Positions 1 through 6,798 of a DNA stretch of 23,327 nt are shown here, piece by piece. The stretch spans positions 1-23,327 of the IMG/VR virus record IMGVR_UViG_3300017776_000196; one strand, given 5' to 3'. This stretch comes from a virus. The notes beneath the pieces were generated by a model, which saw nothing but the letters and a program-made list of their open reading frames with translations, was not told where the DNA came from and did no database searches. A program made the translations under genes and the position numbers. Positions within the stretch are counted from its first letter, which is position 1, and each line of letters starts with the position of its first letter.

Positions 1-498
1 AGACATGTAAAACATAAAGTATTTTATGTTATGTTTTTCCAAAAAATATTGCACAAGTAATATATTTTGCAACGATTTAACTAACGAATTTTCTGGATCC
101 CAATATTTTTCAAAAAATATTCTTTCATGTGTATCAGTTATAGCATTTAATATCTTATTTTTATTAAACAAAGAATTAAAATATTTTTTCATAAAACCGT
201 AAAAATCTAAATATACTGGAAAGGATACATTTTTCCATTCAGAATTATATATGTAGTCCTCACGATTTACACCTGACCATTCTACACCTACCAGTATTTG
301 TTCAGGGGGTATATTATTTTTTAATAACTCTGAAACTTTCTGTATGATAGTTGTAGCAATATAATAATTACCCATAGAAGTTTTACCTTCAGAATGTAAA
401 CTATAGCCCAAACTATTTGCTACAAATGTAGGCCATATTTTACCGTCTAAATTGATAATATCTGAAAAAGAACAACCAGATGTAACTAAGTGTTTCAT
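1..498 (-). CDS. SGNH-hydrolase-like protein, paralog 1 (partial, runs off left edge)
   Basis: An open frame of 166 codons begins at ATG 498 and continues without a stop through position 1, so the C-terminus is missing. The N-terminus reads MKHLVTSGCSFSD; Ser10 in the GCSF block is the likely nucleophile position of an SGNH/GDSL-type hydrolase. A second block follows (GKTSMGNYYIATTII, about residues 38-52), then ILVGVEWSG. The same blocks in the same order occur in the complete gene at 1732-2418, so the two are paralogs. The start codon overlaps the gp47 stop as ATGA, which indicates translational coupling. The stretch is more AT-rich than its neighbours. The C-terminal Asp-x-x-His catalytic pair would lie outside the window, so activity cannot be judged. 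The substrate is unknown; a role as esterase or deacylase is inference from the fold only. Confidence 0.75.
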   Translation of the reverse strand, partial: MKHLVTSGCSFSDIINLDGKIWPTFVANSLGYSLHSEGKTSMGNYYIATTIIQKVSELLKNNIPPEQILVGVEWSGVNREDYIYNSEWKNVSFPVYLDFYGFMKKYFNSLFNKNKILNAITDTHERIFFEKYWDPENSLVKSLQNILLVQYFLEKHNIKYFMFYMS

Positions 499-1571
499 TC
501 AATATTTTGTGCTTCAACATATAGTGTTTGTAGCACACCCTTCAGTCTATTTGTATCTAGATCTGTTGTCACATTGTCAACATATTCATTCAACAATGTC
601 ATCGTGTCCTCTAGATTTATATTGTCATCACCGATAGCCTCATCTTCAAATTCAGAAAAGTCCTCGATAATTTTTAGTTCATTAAGATTAGAACTATACA
701 ACTTATCAACAAATTTGTCAAACAGTGAGAAGTCCGTTTTGTTAACAACAACTACCTTTACACAACATCCCGAAAGATTACTAAAAATATCAGAATCGAC
801 AATTGCTCTAAAAGATTCTGATGTGTCATCATAATGGAATTTGTGAAAGATGTTAAATGGATTTTGGATAAATTCAAGTTCGTCTGTGTCTGTATCATAG
901 ATATGAAATCCTCTAGGGTCATCAAAATCACTCCAAGTAATTTCGTAAGGGTTGCCAAGATAAGTAATGTTGCCGCGGCTACTCCTATGATGGAAGTGAC
1001 CAGAACAAACGAGATCAAATTTCTGAAAAATACTAGGATCCATACCATGGTCATTTGCATGACCTTTATACATTTGAAAACCAGCAAGTTCATAGTGTCC
1101 AAAACATACTGTAGCATCTGTGTCATTTATAGCATCCATTGTTTGTTGGTAGTTGTCAGAACAAATCCAAGGCGTGAAAAGAATCTTTTTAGGCTTTAGT
1201 GCATTACCAAAAGTCAGTTCAGTTACCTCGGGATACACTGTAATATTATCATAGTCTGTTAGCAACAGCTCAGGTGAATTTACCTCGTTTGTATTCTTGT
1301 AATATGTATCATGATTGCCTGGAATCATGTGCATATCAATATCCAACTTTTCAGTAGCATCAAAGAAATATCTTTTACATTTTTTCAATGTATGAAAGTT
1401 GATATACTTACGGCGGTCAAAAATATCACCAAGGTGAATAACAGTTTTAATTTGTCGTTTTTCCAGTTCAGGGAAAAAACAATTATCATAAAACTTTTCA
1501 AAGAAGGAATCGAAGGGTAACGAATCCGACCTAGCACCAAAGTGTGTGTCAGTAATAAGTGCAATCTTCAT
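495..1571 (-). CDS. 47: gp47-like recombination endonuclease subunit (SbcD/Mre11-type)
   Basis: This 358-residue protein is a calcineurin-like metallophosphoesterase of the SbcD/Mre11 type, close in length to T4 gp47 (339 residues). Metal-binding motifs appear in the expected order: DTHFG at residues 8-12, GDIFDRR near 48, GNHDTYY near 85, a GHYE motif, then GHFHH. With the ATPase gp46 it forms the nuclease complex that resects DNA ends for phage recombination and host DNA breakdown. In T4, gene 46 follows 47; here the next gene downstream is an SGNH-like gene, and gp46 is not in the window. Its start overlaps the upstream 54-residue gene as TAATG, and its stop overlaps the next start as ATGA, so it is embedded in the operon coming from the deazaguanine genes. 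Confidence 0.93.
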   Translation of the reverse strand: MKIALITDTHFGARSDSLPFDSFFEKFYDNCFFPELEKRQIKTVIHLGDIFDRRKYINFHTLKKCKRYFFDATEKLDIDMHMIPGNHDTYYKNTNEVNSPELLLTDYDNITVYPEVTELTFGNALKPKKILFTPWICSDNYQQTMDAINDTDATVCFGHYELAGFQMYKGHANDHGMDPSIFQKFDLVCSGHFHHRSSRGNITYLGNPYEITWSDFDDPRGFHIYDTDTDELEFIQNPFNIFHKFHYDDTSESFRAIVDSDIFSNLSGCCVKVVVVNKTDFSLFDKFVDKLYSSNLNELKIIEDFSEFEDEAIGDDNINLEDTMTLLNEYVDNVTTDLDTNRLKGVLQTLYVEAQNIE

Positions 1572-1735
1572 TAGTATTTAATATTCTTTTCTTTTAAAAA
1601 TTCACTAACCCATTTAGCAATATATTTGGCTGTTCCATTGGTGGGACCAAGCACCCAATTATTTCCTGCAGTGAATTGTCTGGCGTGACTTTTAAAGTAT
1701 TCTTCCAGTTCCTCTATAAATTGTTCATCACTCAT
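1571..1735 (-). CDS. small hypothetical protein (54 residues)
   Basis: A 54-codon frame starts at ATG 1735, overlapping the stop of the upstream SGNH-like gene as ATGA, and ends in TAA at 1571-1573, overlapping the gp47 start as TAATG. It fills exactly the interval between the two genes, which is strong positional evidence that it is translated. The protein begins MSDEQFIEELEEYFKSHARQ and continues through an NNWVLGPTNGTAKY stretch to a Lys-rich, probably helical C-terminus. No membrane segment, signal peptide or known motif is visible. I do not recognise the family. Confidence 0.7.
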   Translation of the reverse strand: MSDEQFIEELEEYFKSHARQFTAGNNWVLGPTNGTAKYIAKWVSEFLKEKNIKY

Positions 1736-2418
1736 ATTTTATAGGTCTCCTTTAACCAAGGTAGGATAACTTGTTTTGTAAATTCTTTATGTTGTGCATC
1801 ATCTGGGTGACAGAGCCAATTTTGATCTTCAGTATTCACAATTTCATTCTCATATTTTGAAAAAGGTAGATCACAATTATTCTTACACCAATCAAATTCA
1901 CCTTCTACGGGAAGCCAATTTTTTCTACTGGCTTGTAATAATTTATACTCCTCATTATCAGACTCTTCTAAAATTAATTCACTACATTGTGACGCCATAC
2001 GAGTCATAAAATATTTTATGCCTTTGTTCTGTAGATATTGTTCAATTAGAAACTGCCAATATGTGGACATCAAAGCTGAATTCGTCAAATTATGTAAGTG
2101 AGTATAATAGGCAGTGGACAACTTATCCGTCCAGTGAGCATTCATAATTTTCCATTCATTCTGATATACTTCATGTCTATCAGTGCCTGACCACATTACA
2201 CCTACTAAAATATCTTTGGCTGTATATTCTTGAAGTAATTTTTCAACACCTAAAATAATAGTTCGAGCAATATATTGATTTCCTACAGAAGATTTACCAT
2301 AATTAACTAAAGGTATTTGTAATATCTCAGACAAAGGCAAAGGCCAACATCTAGTATGACCTTCTTCCGTTTCTGTAAAACTACACCCTGAGGTAAGCAA
2401 TACCTTTACTTCACTCAT
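1732..2418 (-). CDS. SGNH-hydrolase-like protein, paralog 2
   Basis: A complete 228-residue protein with SGNH/GDSL-like layout. Block I is TSGCSFTE with Ser13 as candidate nucleophile; the Gly block is NYGKSSVGNQY (residues 39-49); a third conserved stretch is ILVGVMWSGTDRHE (70-83). Near the C-terminus, HPDDAQH (204-210) fits the Asp-x-x-His catalytic pair (Asp207, His210). No signal peptide is seen, so it probably acts in the infected cell's cytoplasm or in the virion. It is a paralog of the partial gene at the left edge, with the 54-residue gene and gp47 in between. It overlaps queD upstream by ATGA (2415-2418). Members of this fold hydrolyse esters, acyl or acetyl groups; the true substrate is unknown. 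Confidence 0.72.
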   Translation of the reverse strand: MSEVKVLLTSGCSFTETEEGHTRCWPLPLSEILQIPLVNYGKSSVGNQYIARTIILGVEKLLQEYTAKDILVGVMWSGTDRHEVYQNEWKIMNAHWTDKLSTAYYTHLHNLTNSALMSTYWQFLIEQYLQNKGIKYFMTRMASQCSELILEESDNEEYKLLQASRKNWLPVEGEFDWCKNNCDLPFSKYENEIVNTEDQNWLCHPDDAQHKEFTKQVILPWLKETYKI

Positions 2419-2876
2419 ACTTCTAGAATTTCCATTTCATAAATGCCTGAGTTTGCGCCATGCTCTCGACACTCAGCAGATACACAACGACATCTACCAT
2501 CAGTCATTTTGTTAATTAAATTATCTGCAAAATAAAAAGCGTGTTCAGCAAACTTTTCACAACCGACACCATTCATAATACGAACATCCGCAAGACCTTT
2601 GTCTTGCAACTCCATAAGTTCTTTAATCTTTGGATCGTCTTTATCAATCGCAAGTGTGTGGTCAAATTGTTTTTCCAACCATTCCTTTAGTTGTTTCAGA
2701 CCGCCAAAGTCTACAACCCAGTTCTTATCATCAAGAGTTCGGGCGGCAAACTTAAAACTAAATGCAAGTGAATATCCATGAATCAAACTACAGTGAGAAT
2801 GTGTAGCCAATGGCTGTCTAAATGCACATGAAAGTCCACGATCATGCCCATATGTTTTAGTGCTGTAATACATCAA
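2415..2876 (-). CDS. queD: QueD-like 6-carboxy-5,6,7,8-tetrahydropterin synthase
   Basis: This 153-residue protein belongs to the 6-pyruvoyl-tetrahydropterin synthase/QueD family. QueD converts dihydroneopterin triphosphate, the FolE product, to 6-carboxytetrahydropterin. Visible features are Cys17 in GLSCAFRQP, the His-rich metal region THSHCSLIHGYS (25-36), the strand/helix VVDFGGLKQLKEWL (54-67), FDHTL (71-75), GVGCEKFAE (103-111) and the C-terminal SAECREHGANSGIYE. The usual HGH zinc motif reads HGY; as I recall, alphaproteobacterial and marine phage QueD share this THSHC...HGY form, so I do not regard it as a defect. Its start overlaps the glycosyltransferase stop by 20 bp. Start choice between the two tandem Met codons is uncertain. 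FolE and QueE in the same operon support the pathway assignment. Confidence 0.9.
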   Translation of the reverse strand: MMYYSTKTYGHDRGLSCAFRQPLATHSHCSLIHGYSLAFSFKFAARTLDDKNWVVDFGGLKQLKEWLEKQFDHTLAIDKDDPKIKELMELQDKGLADVRIMNGVGCEKFAEHAFYFADNLINKMTDGRCRCVSAECREHGANSGIYEMEILEV

Positions 2877-3903
2877 TCAATCCTTTAGCCGAGAAGTATT
2901 CCTTTTCAAGAAACTCTCTGTTATTATGTATAGTCGAAGTCATATGATTTGTGTGAAAATCATCCATTAAATGACGAATACGGTTAATTAATTCATCCTT
3001 ATATTTTGTGTAACCATTCATGTTTCGTGTCCATTTACTGTCATACTTAAATTCATCGTGATACATTTCTTTGTATGACAATCTATCTGGAACCATCGGA
3101 ATAGCACCTGCACACAATGCCTCATAACATCCTATGCCTAGTGTCTCCTGTAAGTTTGCTGAAAATACCATTTTAGATTCACCCAACAACTTATGATAAT
3201 CTTGTTTTTTCAGATCCATTTGCTGGCAAAAAATAAATTCATATTCGGGAAGTTCATGTGCCAAGTCTTCAAAAATATCTGGTTGTTTCTCAGGCGCAAT
3301 TCTGTGTGGGAACAAAATTTTATTTTGTTTCTTTGTGCCTATTGTGTCACGCTCAATCTCATGTTTAAGATACTCCATAGGCCAACCTGTTCTGAATGAC
3401 TTTGATTTAGAACCAAATGCTTTCTTAAACATTTCCACATGAAAGTCTGACGCAAACCAATTGTAATCAAAACAATGATAAAAACTTCTTTCAGCATTAC
3501 GAACCCAATCAGCATCACCAATTAGTCTACCTAAGAAGTCTTGTGGGTCATAACTACCGGCATGCCACATGCCATGTGTAATAACCTTTACGCCCAATAG
3601 TTCTGACATATATTTAAGATTGATAATACCTGGATGCCAAGCATCTGCAAAAACAAAGTGGTCACCCTCTTTTATCTTATTGTCAGTAAACAATTCAGCA
3701 ATCTTTTTTACTTGTTCTGCTTTGTAAATGTTTGTGCCTGAGAAGTTTAGAAATGCACCTGGTGTTGTGCAAGCCGCAATGTCTGCTGGACCTTCAATAA
3801 TAGTAACATCGAGATTGTTATCACTTAACAGTGCAGGAAATTCTGTTTTCCATTGTGCTGTATAACGTGTTTCCACATATTCTAAATCAATCAAATAAAT
3901 CAT
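2857..3903 (-). CDS. GT-B glycosyltransferase (GT4-like)
   Basis: A 348-residue protein with the C-terminal donor domain of group 1/GT4 glycosyltransferases. The strand KILFPHRIAPEKQPDIFEDL (195-214) has the Arg...Lys pair that contacts sugar-nucleotide phosphates in this fold. SANLQETLGIGCYEALCAG (248-266) carries the characteristic E-x7-E motif (Glu253, Glu261). The N-terminal half is more divergent, as expected for an acceptor domain. No membrane segment is visible. It lies between two QueD-fold genes and downstream of dpdA, with overlaps of 17-20 bp on both sides, so it is co-expressed with the deazaguanine genes. Glycosylation of phage DNA is an established phage strategy (T4 alpha- and beta-glucosyltransferases), so modification of DNA or of the deazaguanine base is a reasonable inference. 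A protein or envelope glycan acceptor is not excluded. Confidence 0.85.
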   Translation of the reverse strand: MIYLIDLEYVETRYTAQWKTEFPALLSDNNLDVTIIEGPADIAACTTPGAFLNFSGTNIYKAEQVKKIAELFTDNKIKEGDHFVFADAWHPGIINLKYMSELLGVKVITHGMWHAGSYDPQDFLGRLIGDADWVRNAERSFYHCFDYNWFASDFHVEMFKKAFGSKSKSFRTGWPMEYLKHEIERDTIGTKKQNKILFPHRIAPEKQPDIFEDLAHELPEYEFIFCQQMDLKKQDYHKLLGESKMVFSANLQETLGIGCYEALCAGAIPMVPDRLSYKEMYHDEFKYDSKWTRNMNGYTKYKDELINRIRHLMDDFHTNHMTSTIHNNREFLEKEYFSAKGLIDVLQH

Positions 3904-4243
3904 TTTTTACAATACCACCATTTTCATCATCTTCATAAACTTCAACTTGAACACCCCTGTCAGGATATTCCTTTTCAATATAGTCCATAAGATCTTCACA
4001 AATCATTTCACAAGATTTATAATCTAGTTGTAATGTTTTTTCATCATAAAGACTTTCGAGTTCACGTTTAAATAAAATAAACTCCACATCTCTATCATCA
4101 TGGAATACGCCTAGTGTAACATAAAAATGAAAAATGTGTCTATGTGGATATTGTAAAAACTCTACACCAGGCAAATCTTTTGCGCCAGGATATTTGTGTA
4201 TGCCTTCCTTCTGAAAGGAAACTTTAATATAAGACTTTCTCAT
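3887..4243 (-). CDS. divergent PTPS/QueD-like (T-fold) small protein
   Basis: I do not recognise a named family for this 118-residue protein, but its layout resembles a shortened QueD/PTPS fold. A Pro-His-Arg-His motif followed by a beta strand (YPHRHIFHFYVTLGV, 32-46) matches the HGHSY-strand zinc region. VEFILFKRELESLYDE (53-68) matches the VVDFxxLK helix. SCEMICEDLMDYI (77-89) matches the SAENxAxxI helix, and VQVEVYED (98-105) matches the C-terminal VxVxE strand. These are alignments by eye. The start overlaps the dpdA stop as ATGA (4240-4243) and the stop overlaps the glycosyltransferase start by 17 bp. It could be a second pterin-binding enzyme, a DpdA partner or an inactive paralog. Confidence 0.6.
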   Translation of the reverse strand: MRKSYIKVSFQKEGIHKYPGAKDLPGVEFLQYPHRHIFHFYVTLGVFHDDRDVEFILFKRELESLYDEKTLQLDYKSCEMICEDLMDYIEKEYPDRGVQVEVYEDDENGGIVKNDLFD

Positions 4244-5505
4244 GCAAACAATCCTTCAAGTGATGGTGGTTCGGAACTTCTTACAGCCGCCGATTTCATA
4301 CTACCTCCAAGATACTGGTCATCCTGCCAGCGCATAAAATCCTCAACTGTCTTTACACTATACAAGTTTCTGTATTGATGTTCAAGTTTCATCTTGCCCG
4401 TAAAGCGCAAAATTTCTTCTTCACTGTGTAGCATTTGTTCTACACGGGACATAAAATTACGAATGCTTGACAAAACAAATGTATATCTAACTCTCAGCCA
4501 TTCATCAAATGTGCCGCCTTCATCTTTCCATGCTTGCGAACCCATATTCAAAACTTTATAAAAGTCTTCAAGTGTTGAGCCGATATCAACAGTTTTTGAA
4601 ATATCCTCATAAAAAATTCTATATCTATCATCAAAGTTTCTGTCATATTTTATTGTTGCCTCATTCATAAAATATAAGCCTGTTTCAGCCGCACGACTAT
4701 GTGTTGTGCTATCATATGAGATTTCAATGTGGTCATACAACCCATTCTGACAAAAGATAAGATAAGGCAAAAGTCTGCGAACAGAACCAACACCTAGAAT
4801 ATGCAAATGTAATTTGTTTTGTTTGTTGCGCCAAGGAATCTGACTAGCAATAAAGGCACGTTTTACATCTTCAAGTGGACCAGTGCCTAGTGCCGCGGCT
4901 CCCATTGCAACCCCACCAATGCGTTCGCGGTCAGTCACAGGAACCTCAGAATACAATCTGTCAGCCCAGGTCATATAAGTGTCATAACAGTTTCCTTGCA
5001 AAATTGCAAATGGCGCACACTTGCTATCATGGTCCTCAAAAATTTCTAATTGTCGTTTTACATTTTGACCAGTCTTCTTAGCCATTTCTTCATAGTTATC
5101 AATATCAAAAATCCTTGCACCTACATCATTCCTATCAGATTTTCCTGATGTAAGTTTTACAGGAATCTCGTCAAAACACATACCGACATCAGCAGACTTT
5201 GCCTGATTCTCATAAATCTTTTCTTTCAGTTCTTCAGTAATTGTTTTACCGAGAGTAACAATTTGCAAGCCTCCAGAGTCAGCATGAATATTCTTGATAC
5301 TACCTGCGTAAGGTTGGAATCGTTTACCAAAACTAGATTCCTGATAGGCATTGTAAAGTGCAGAAAATGTATGACTCTTATGTCCATGAACCATTTTTCC
5401 AAACAAGTCACGAACCATTTCCACACGCTCAGGAACTTGAGATACTTGAGGGTTACTCATTCTCATATAGCTTGTGCCTGAAACTACATATTCTAGGCTG
5501 TGCAT
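4240..5505 (-). CDS. dpdA: DpdA-like DNA-guanine transglycosylase (TGT family)
   Basis: A 421-residue protein of the tRNA-guanine transglycosylase fold. TGT landmarks are in order: HADSGGLQ (74-81) with the first catalytic Asp76, CFDEIP (110-115), AILQGN (167-172, equivalent to VQGG), GGVAMGAAALG (197-207, equivalent to GGLAVG), HILGVGSVRRL (235-245), and SYDSTTHSR (263-271) with Asp265 at the position of the nucleophile motif FDCxxPTR. The CxCxxC...H zinc site of bacterial tRNA enzymes is not visible. Phage TGT relatives encoded with FolE/QueD/QueE are DpdA enzymes that exchange guanine in DNA for a 7-deazaguanine base. The gene overlaps the upstream 181-residue gene by 13 bp and the next gene by ATGA. 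Activity on tRNA rather than DNA is the main alternative and is less likely in this setting. Confidence 0.85.
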   Translation of the reverse strand: MHSLEYVVSGTSYMRMSNPQVSQVPERVEMVRDLFGKMVHGHKSHTFSALYNAYQESSFGKRFQPYAGSIKNIHADSGGLQIVTLGKTITEELKEKIYENQAKSADVGMCFDEIPVKLTSGKSDRNDVGARIFDIDNYEEMAKKTGQNVKRQLEIFEDHDSKCAPFAILQGNCYDTYMTWADRLYSEVPVTDRERIGGVAMGAAALGTGPLEDVKRAFIASQIPWRNKQNKLHLHILGVGSVRRLLPYLIFCQNGLYDHIEISYDSTTHSRAAETGLYFMNEATIKYDRNFDDRYRIFYEDISKTVDIGSTLEDFYKVLNMGSQAWKDEGGTFDEWLRVRYTFVLSSIRNFMSRVEQMLHSEEEILRFTGKMKLEHQYRNLYSVKTVEDFMRWQDDQYLGGSMKSAAVRSSEPPSLEGLFA

Positions 5506-6038
5506 TGCATAAACTCCGGAATAGGCCTGTCAGTCCAACGTGCAATTGGACGCTTGTATTTTTTGTAATAGTCCTGATATGCAACAATGGAATCTTCAGT
5601 CTTTACATCATCAGGCATAGCTTGTGCCATTTTTGTCAACGGACCGTCGGGCAAATTCTTAGGAAGTTTTGCAAGAATATGAAAAAGTTTTTCATCGGTG
5701 AGATGGCGTCTACGATAACGATGTGTGTATTCAAGACACAATTCACACCATAGTCGATATAACCAAACATAGTTTTCCTTAGATGCCCGAGTCCAAATAC
5801 CTGAAGGATGATTAATATGTGAGGCTTTGTAAATTAGTTTCTCGTCCTCAGCATTGTTTAAACGCCAACGTTTAATGTTCCGACCATTAGCAGTTTTGTC
5901 CATATACATTTCACCATCAAGAACACGATGTGCTGTAGACATCAATTGTGCATACTCAATAATCATCTTGACCACATGTTTGTCACAATGTAATTGAGCG
6001 CATACTTTAGGATCTTCATCCAAGTAAAAAATGTTCAT
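5493..6038 (-). CDS. conserved hypothetical phage protein (181 residues)
   Basis: I do not recognise a function. The N-terminus (MNIFYLDEDPKVCAQLHCDK, then HVVKM) and the downstream STAHRVLDGE stretch look like a conserved block that I recall from other phage genomes without a named activity. The cluster Asp-x-Asp-Pro, Cys-Asp-Lys-His and STAHR contains plausible metal- or nucleic-acid-binding residues. A Trp/Tyr-rich middle (HPSGIWTRASKENYVWLYRLW) and a Lys/Arg-rich C-terminus ending RWTDRPIPEFMQ suggest a soluble nucleic-acid-associated protein; this is inference. No membrane segment is seen. It overlaps dpdA by 13 bp downstream and the 74-residue gene by ATGA upstream, so it is co-translated with the DNA-modification genes. 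Confidence 0.8.
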   Translation of the reverse strand: MNIFYLDEDPKVCAQLHCDKHVVKMIIEYAQLMSTAHRVLDGEMYMDKTANGRNIKRWRLNNAEDEKLIYKASHINHPSGIWTRASKENYVWLYRLWCELCLEYTHRYRRRHLTDEKLFHILAKLPKNLPDGPLTKMAQAMPDDVKTEDSIVAYQDYYKKYKRPIARWTDRPIPEFMQCTA

Positions 6039-6259
6039 AGTCCAAGGCTCCGTTTAATTTCATCCTGTGCATCACGTTTACCCAAGTCGTAAACCTCACT
6101 AAACAAATTATATAGATCTGTGCCATTTAAGTCAAGCACATTTATTGATTCTGGTTTGCCTCGCATATCCTTAGTTTCAATAATCAAGCCATCAATAGCA
6201 GGGATAGGGCGAATTTGTGTAAAATTTTTGATAGTTTTTGTAAATGGATATGACATCAT
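6035..6259 (-). CDS. small hypothetical protein (74 residues)
   Basis: A 74-residue soluble protein with two starting Met codons (MMSYPFTKTIKNF). It has a strand-rich first half, an INVLDLNGTDLYNLFSEVY segment and a charged helical C-terminus (DLGKRDAQDEIKRSLGL). No recognised domain. Both ends overlap neighbours by ATGA (6035-6038 and 6256-6259), which supports it as a real translated gene between the exonuclease and the 181-residue protein. Confidence 0.65.
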   Translation of the reverse strand: MMSYPFTKTIKNFTQIRPIPAIDGLIIETKDMRGKPESINVLDLNGTDLYNLFSEVYDLGKRDAQDEIKRSLGL

Positions 6260-6792
6260 GTCCTCAAAATTTTCAATAATGTTTTAGTTTGGCTCATTGC
6301 ATCATCAAGTGCATTATGATGTGTGCCGTCACTTTCTGACTTTCTTATTTGATTATTGTTTACACCTACAAGATTCAAAACTGTTCTATAACATTGAACT
6401 TTCCAAGGCGACCAAGGAATAGTAAGTTCAGTGTTCCAGTATGCTGATTCTAATATGGAGATATCGAAGGCGGCACCATTGCCCCAGATAATTGTTTGTC
6501 GGTCATTGCCAAACCATTCGGCAAAATTTTCCAACGCTTGGGTGACAGGTAATGGATTGACCGTCAAGGCCTTCCTAGCCTCCTTGCTTTGTTGACTCCA
6601 CCACTCTACTGTATCTTTCGAGATATGAAGCCCGGCATCCTTGCAAGAATTGGCGTCTACATTTGTGTAGAAAGTGTCAAGCACTCCTTGTTCAATGTTA
6701 AAAGCTACGGCACCAATTGAGAGGATAGTGGCATATGGACGCACACTTAAGGTTTCAAGGTCAACCATTACCTGTCTAGTTGTATTATTCAT
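6256..6792 (-). CDS. DnaQ-like 3'-5' exonuclease (Rv2179c/DexA-type)
   Basis: A 178-residue DEDD-family exonuclease. ExoI motif: VMVDLETLS with Asp11 and Glu13, followed by ILSIGAVAF. ExoII: IIWGNGAAFDISILESAY with Asp110. ExoIII: HHNALDDA with His159 and Asp164, giving the DEDDh type. The WWSQQS stretch (65-70) after the first domain strand is typical of the Rv2179c-like (DUF5051) phage and bacterial exonucleases; T4 DexA is a related functional precedent. It would degrade 3' ends of DNA or RNA in the infected cell. It begins 6 bp downstream of folE and overlaps the next gene by ATGA. Placement among DNA-modification genes could mean it removes unmodified (host) DNA, but that is inference. 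Confidence 0.85.
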   Translation of the reverse strand: MNNTTRQVMVDLETLSVRPYATILSIGAVAFNIEQGVLDTFYTNVDANSCKDAGLHISKDTVEWWSQQSKEARKALTVNPLPVTQALENFAEWFGNDRQTIIWGNGAAFDISILESAYWNTELTIPWSPWKVQCYRTVLNLVGVNNNQIRKSESDGTHHNALDDAMSQTKTLLKILRT

Positions 6793-6798
6793 ATAGTC

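Noticed and set aside
2509-2520. HGY in place of HGH in QueD as a sign of an inactive enzyme
   Set aside because: The surrounding THSHC...HGY form is, from memory, normal for one QueD subgroup; all other motifs are intact.
5358-5753. Plus-strand frame of 131 codons across the dpdA start
   Set aside because: Opposite two well-supported coupled genes, with no recognisable domain.
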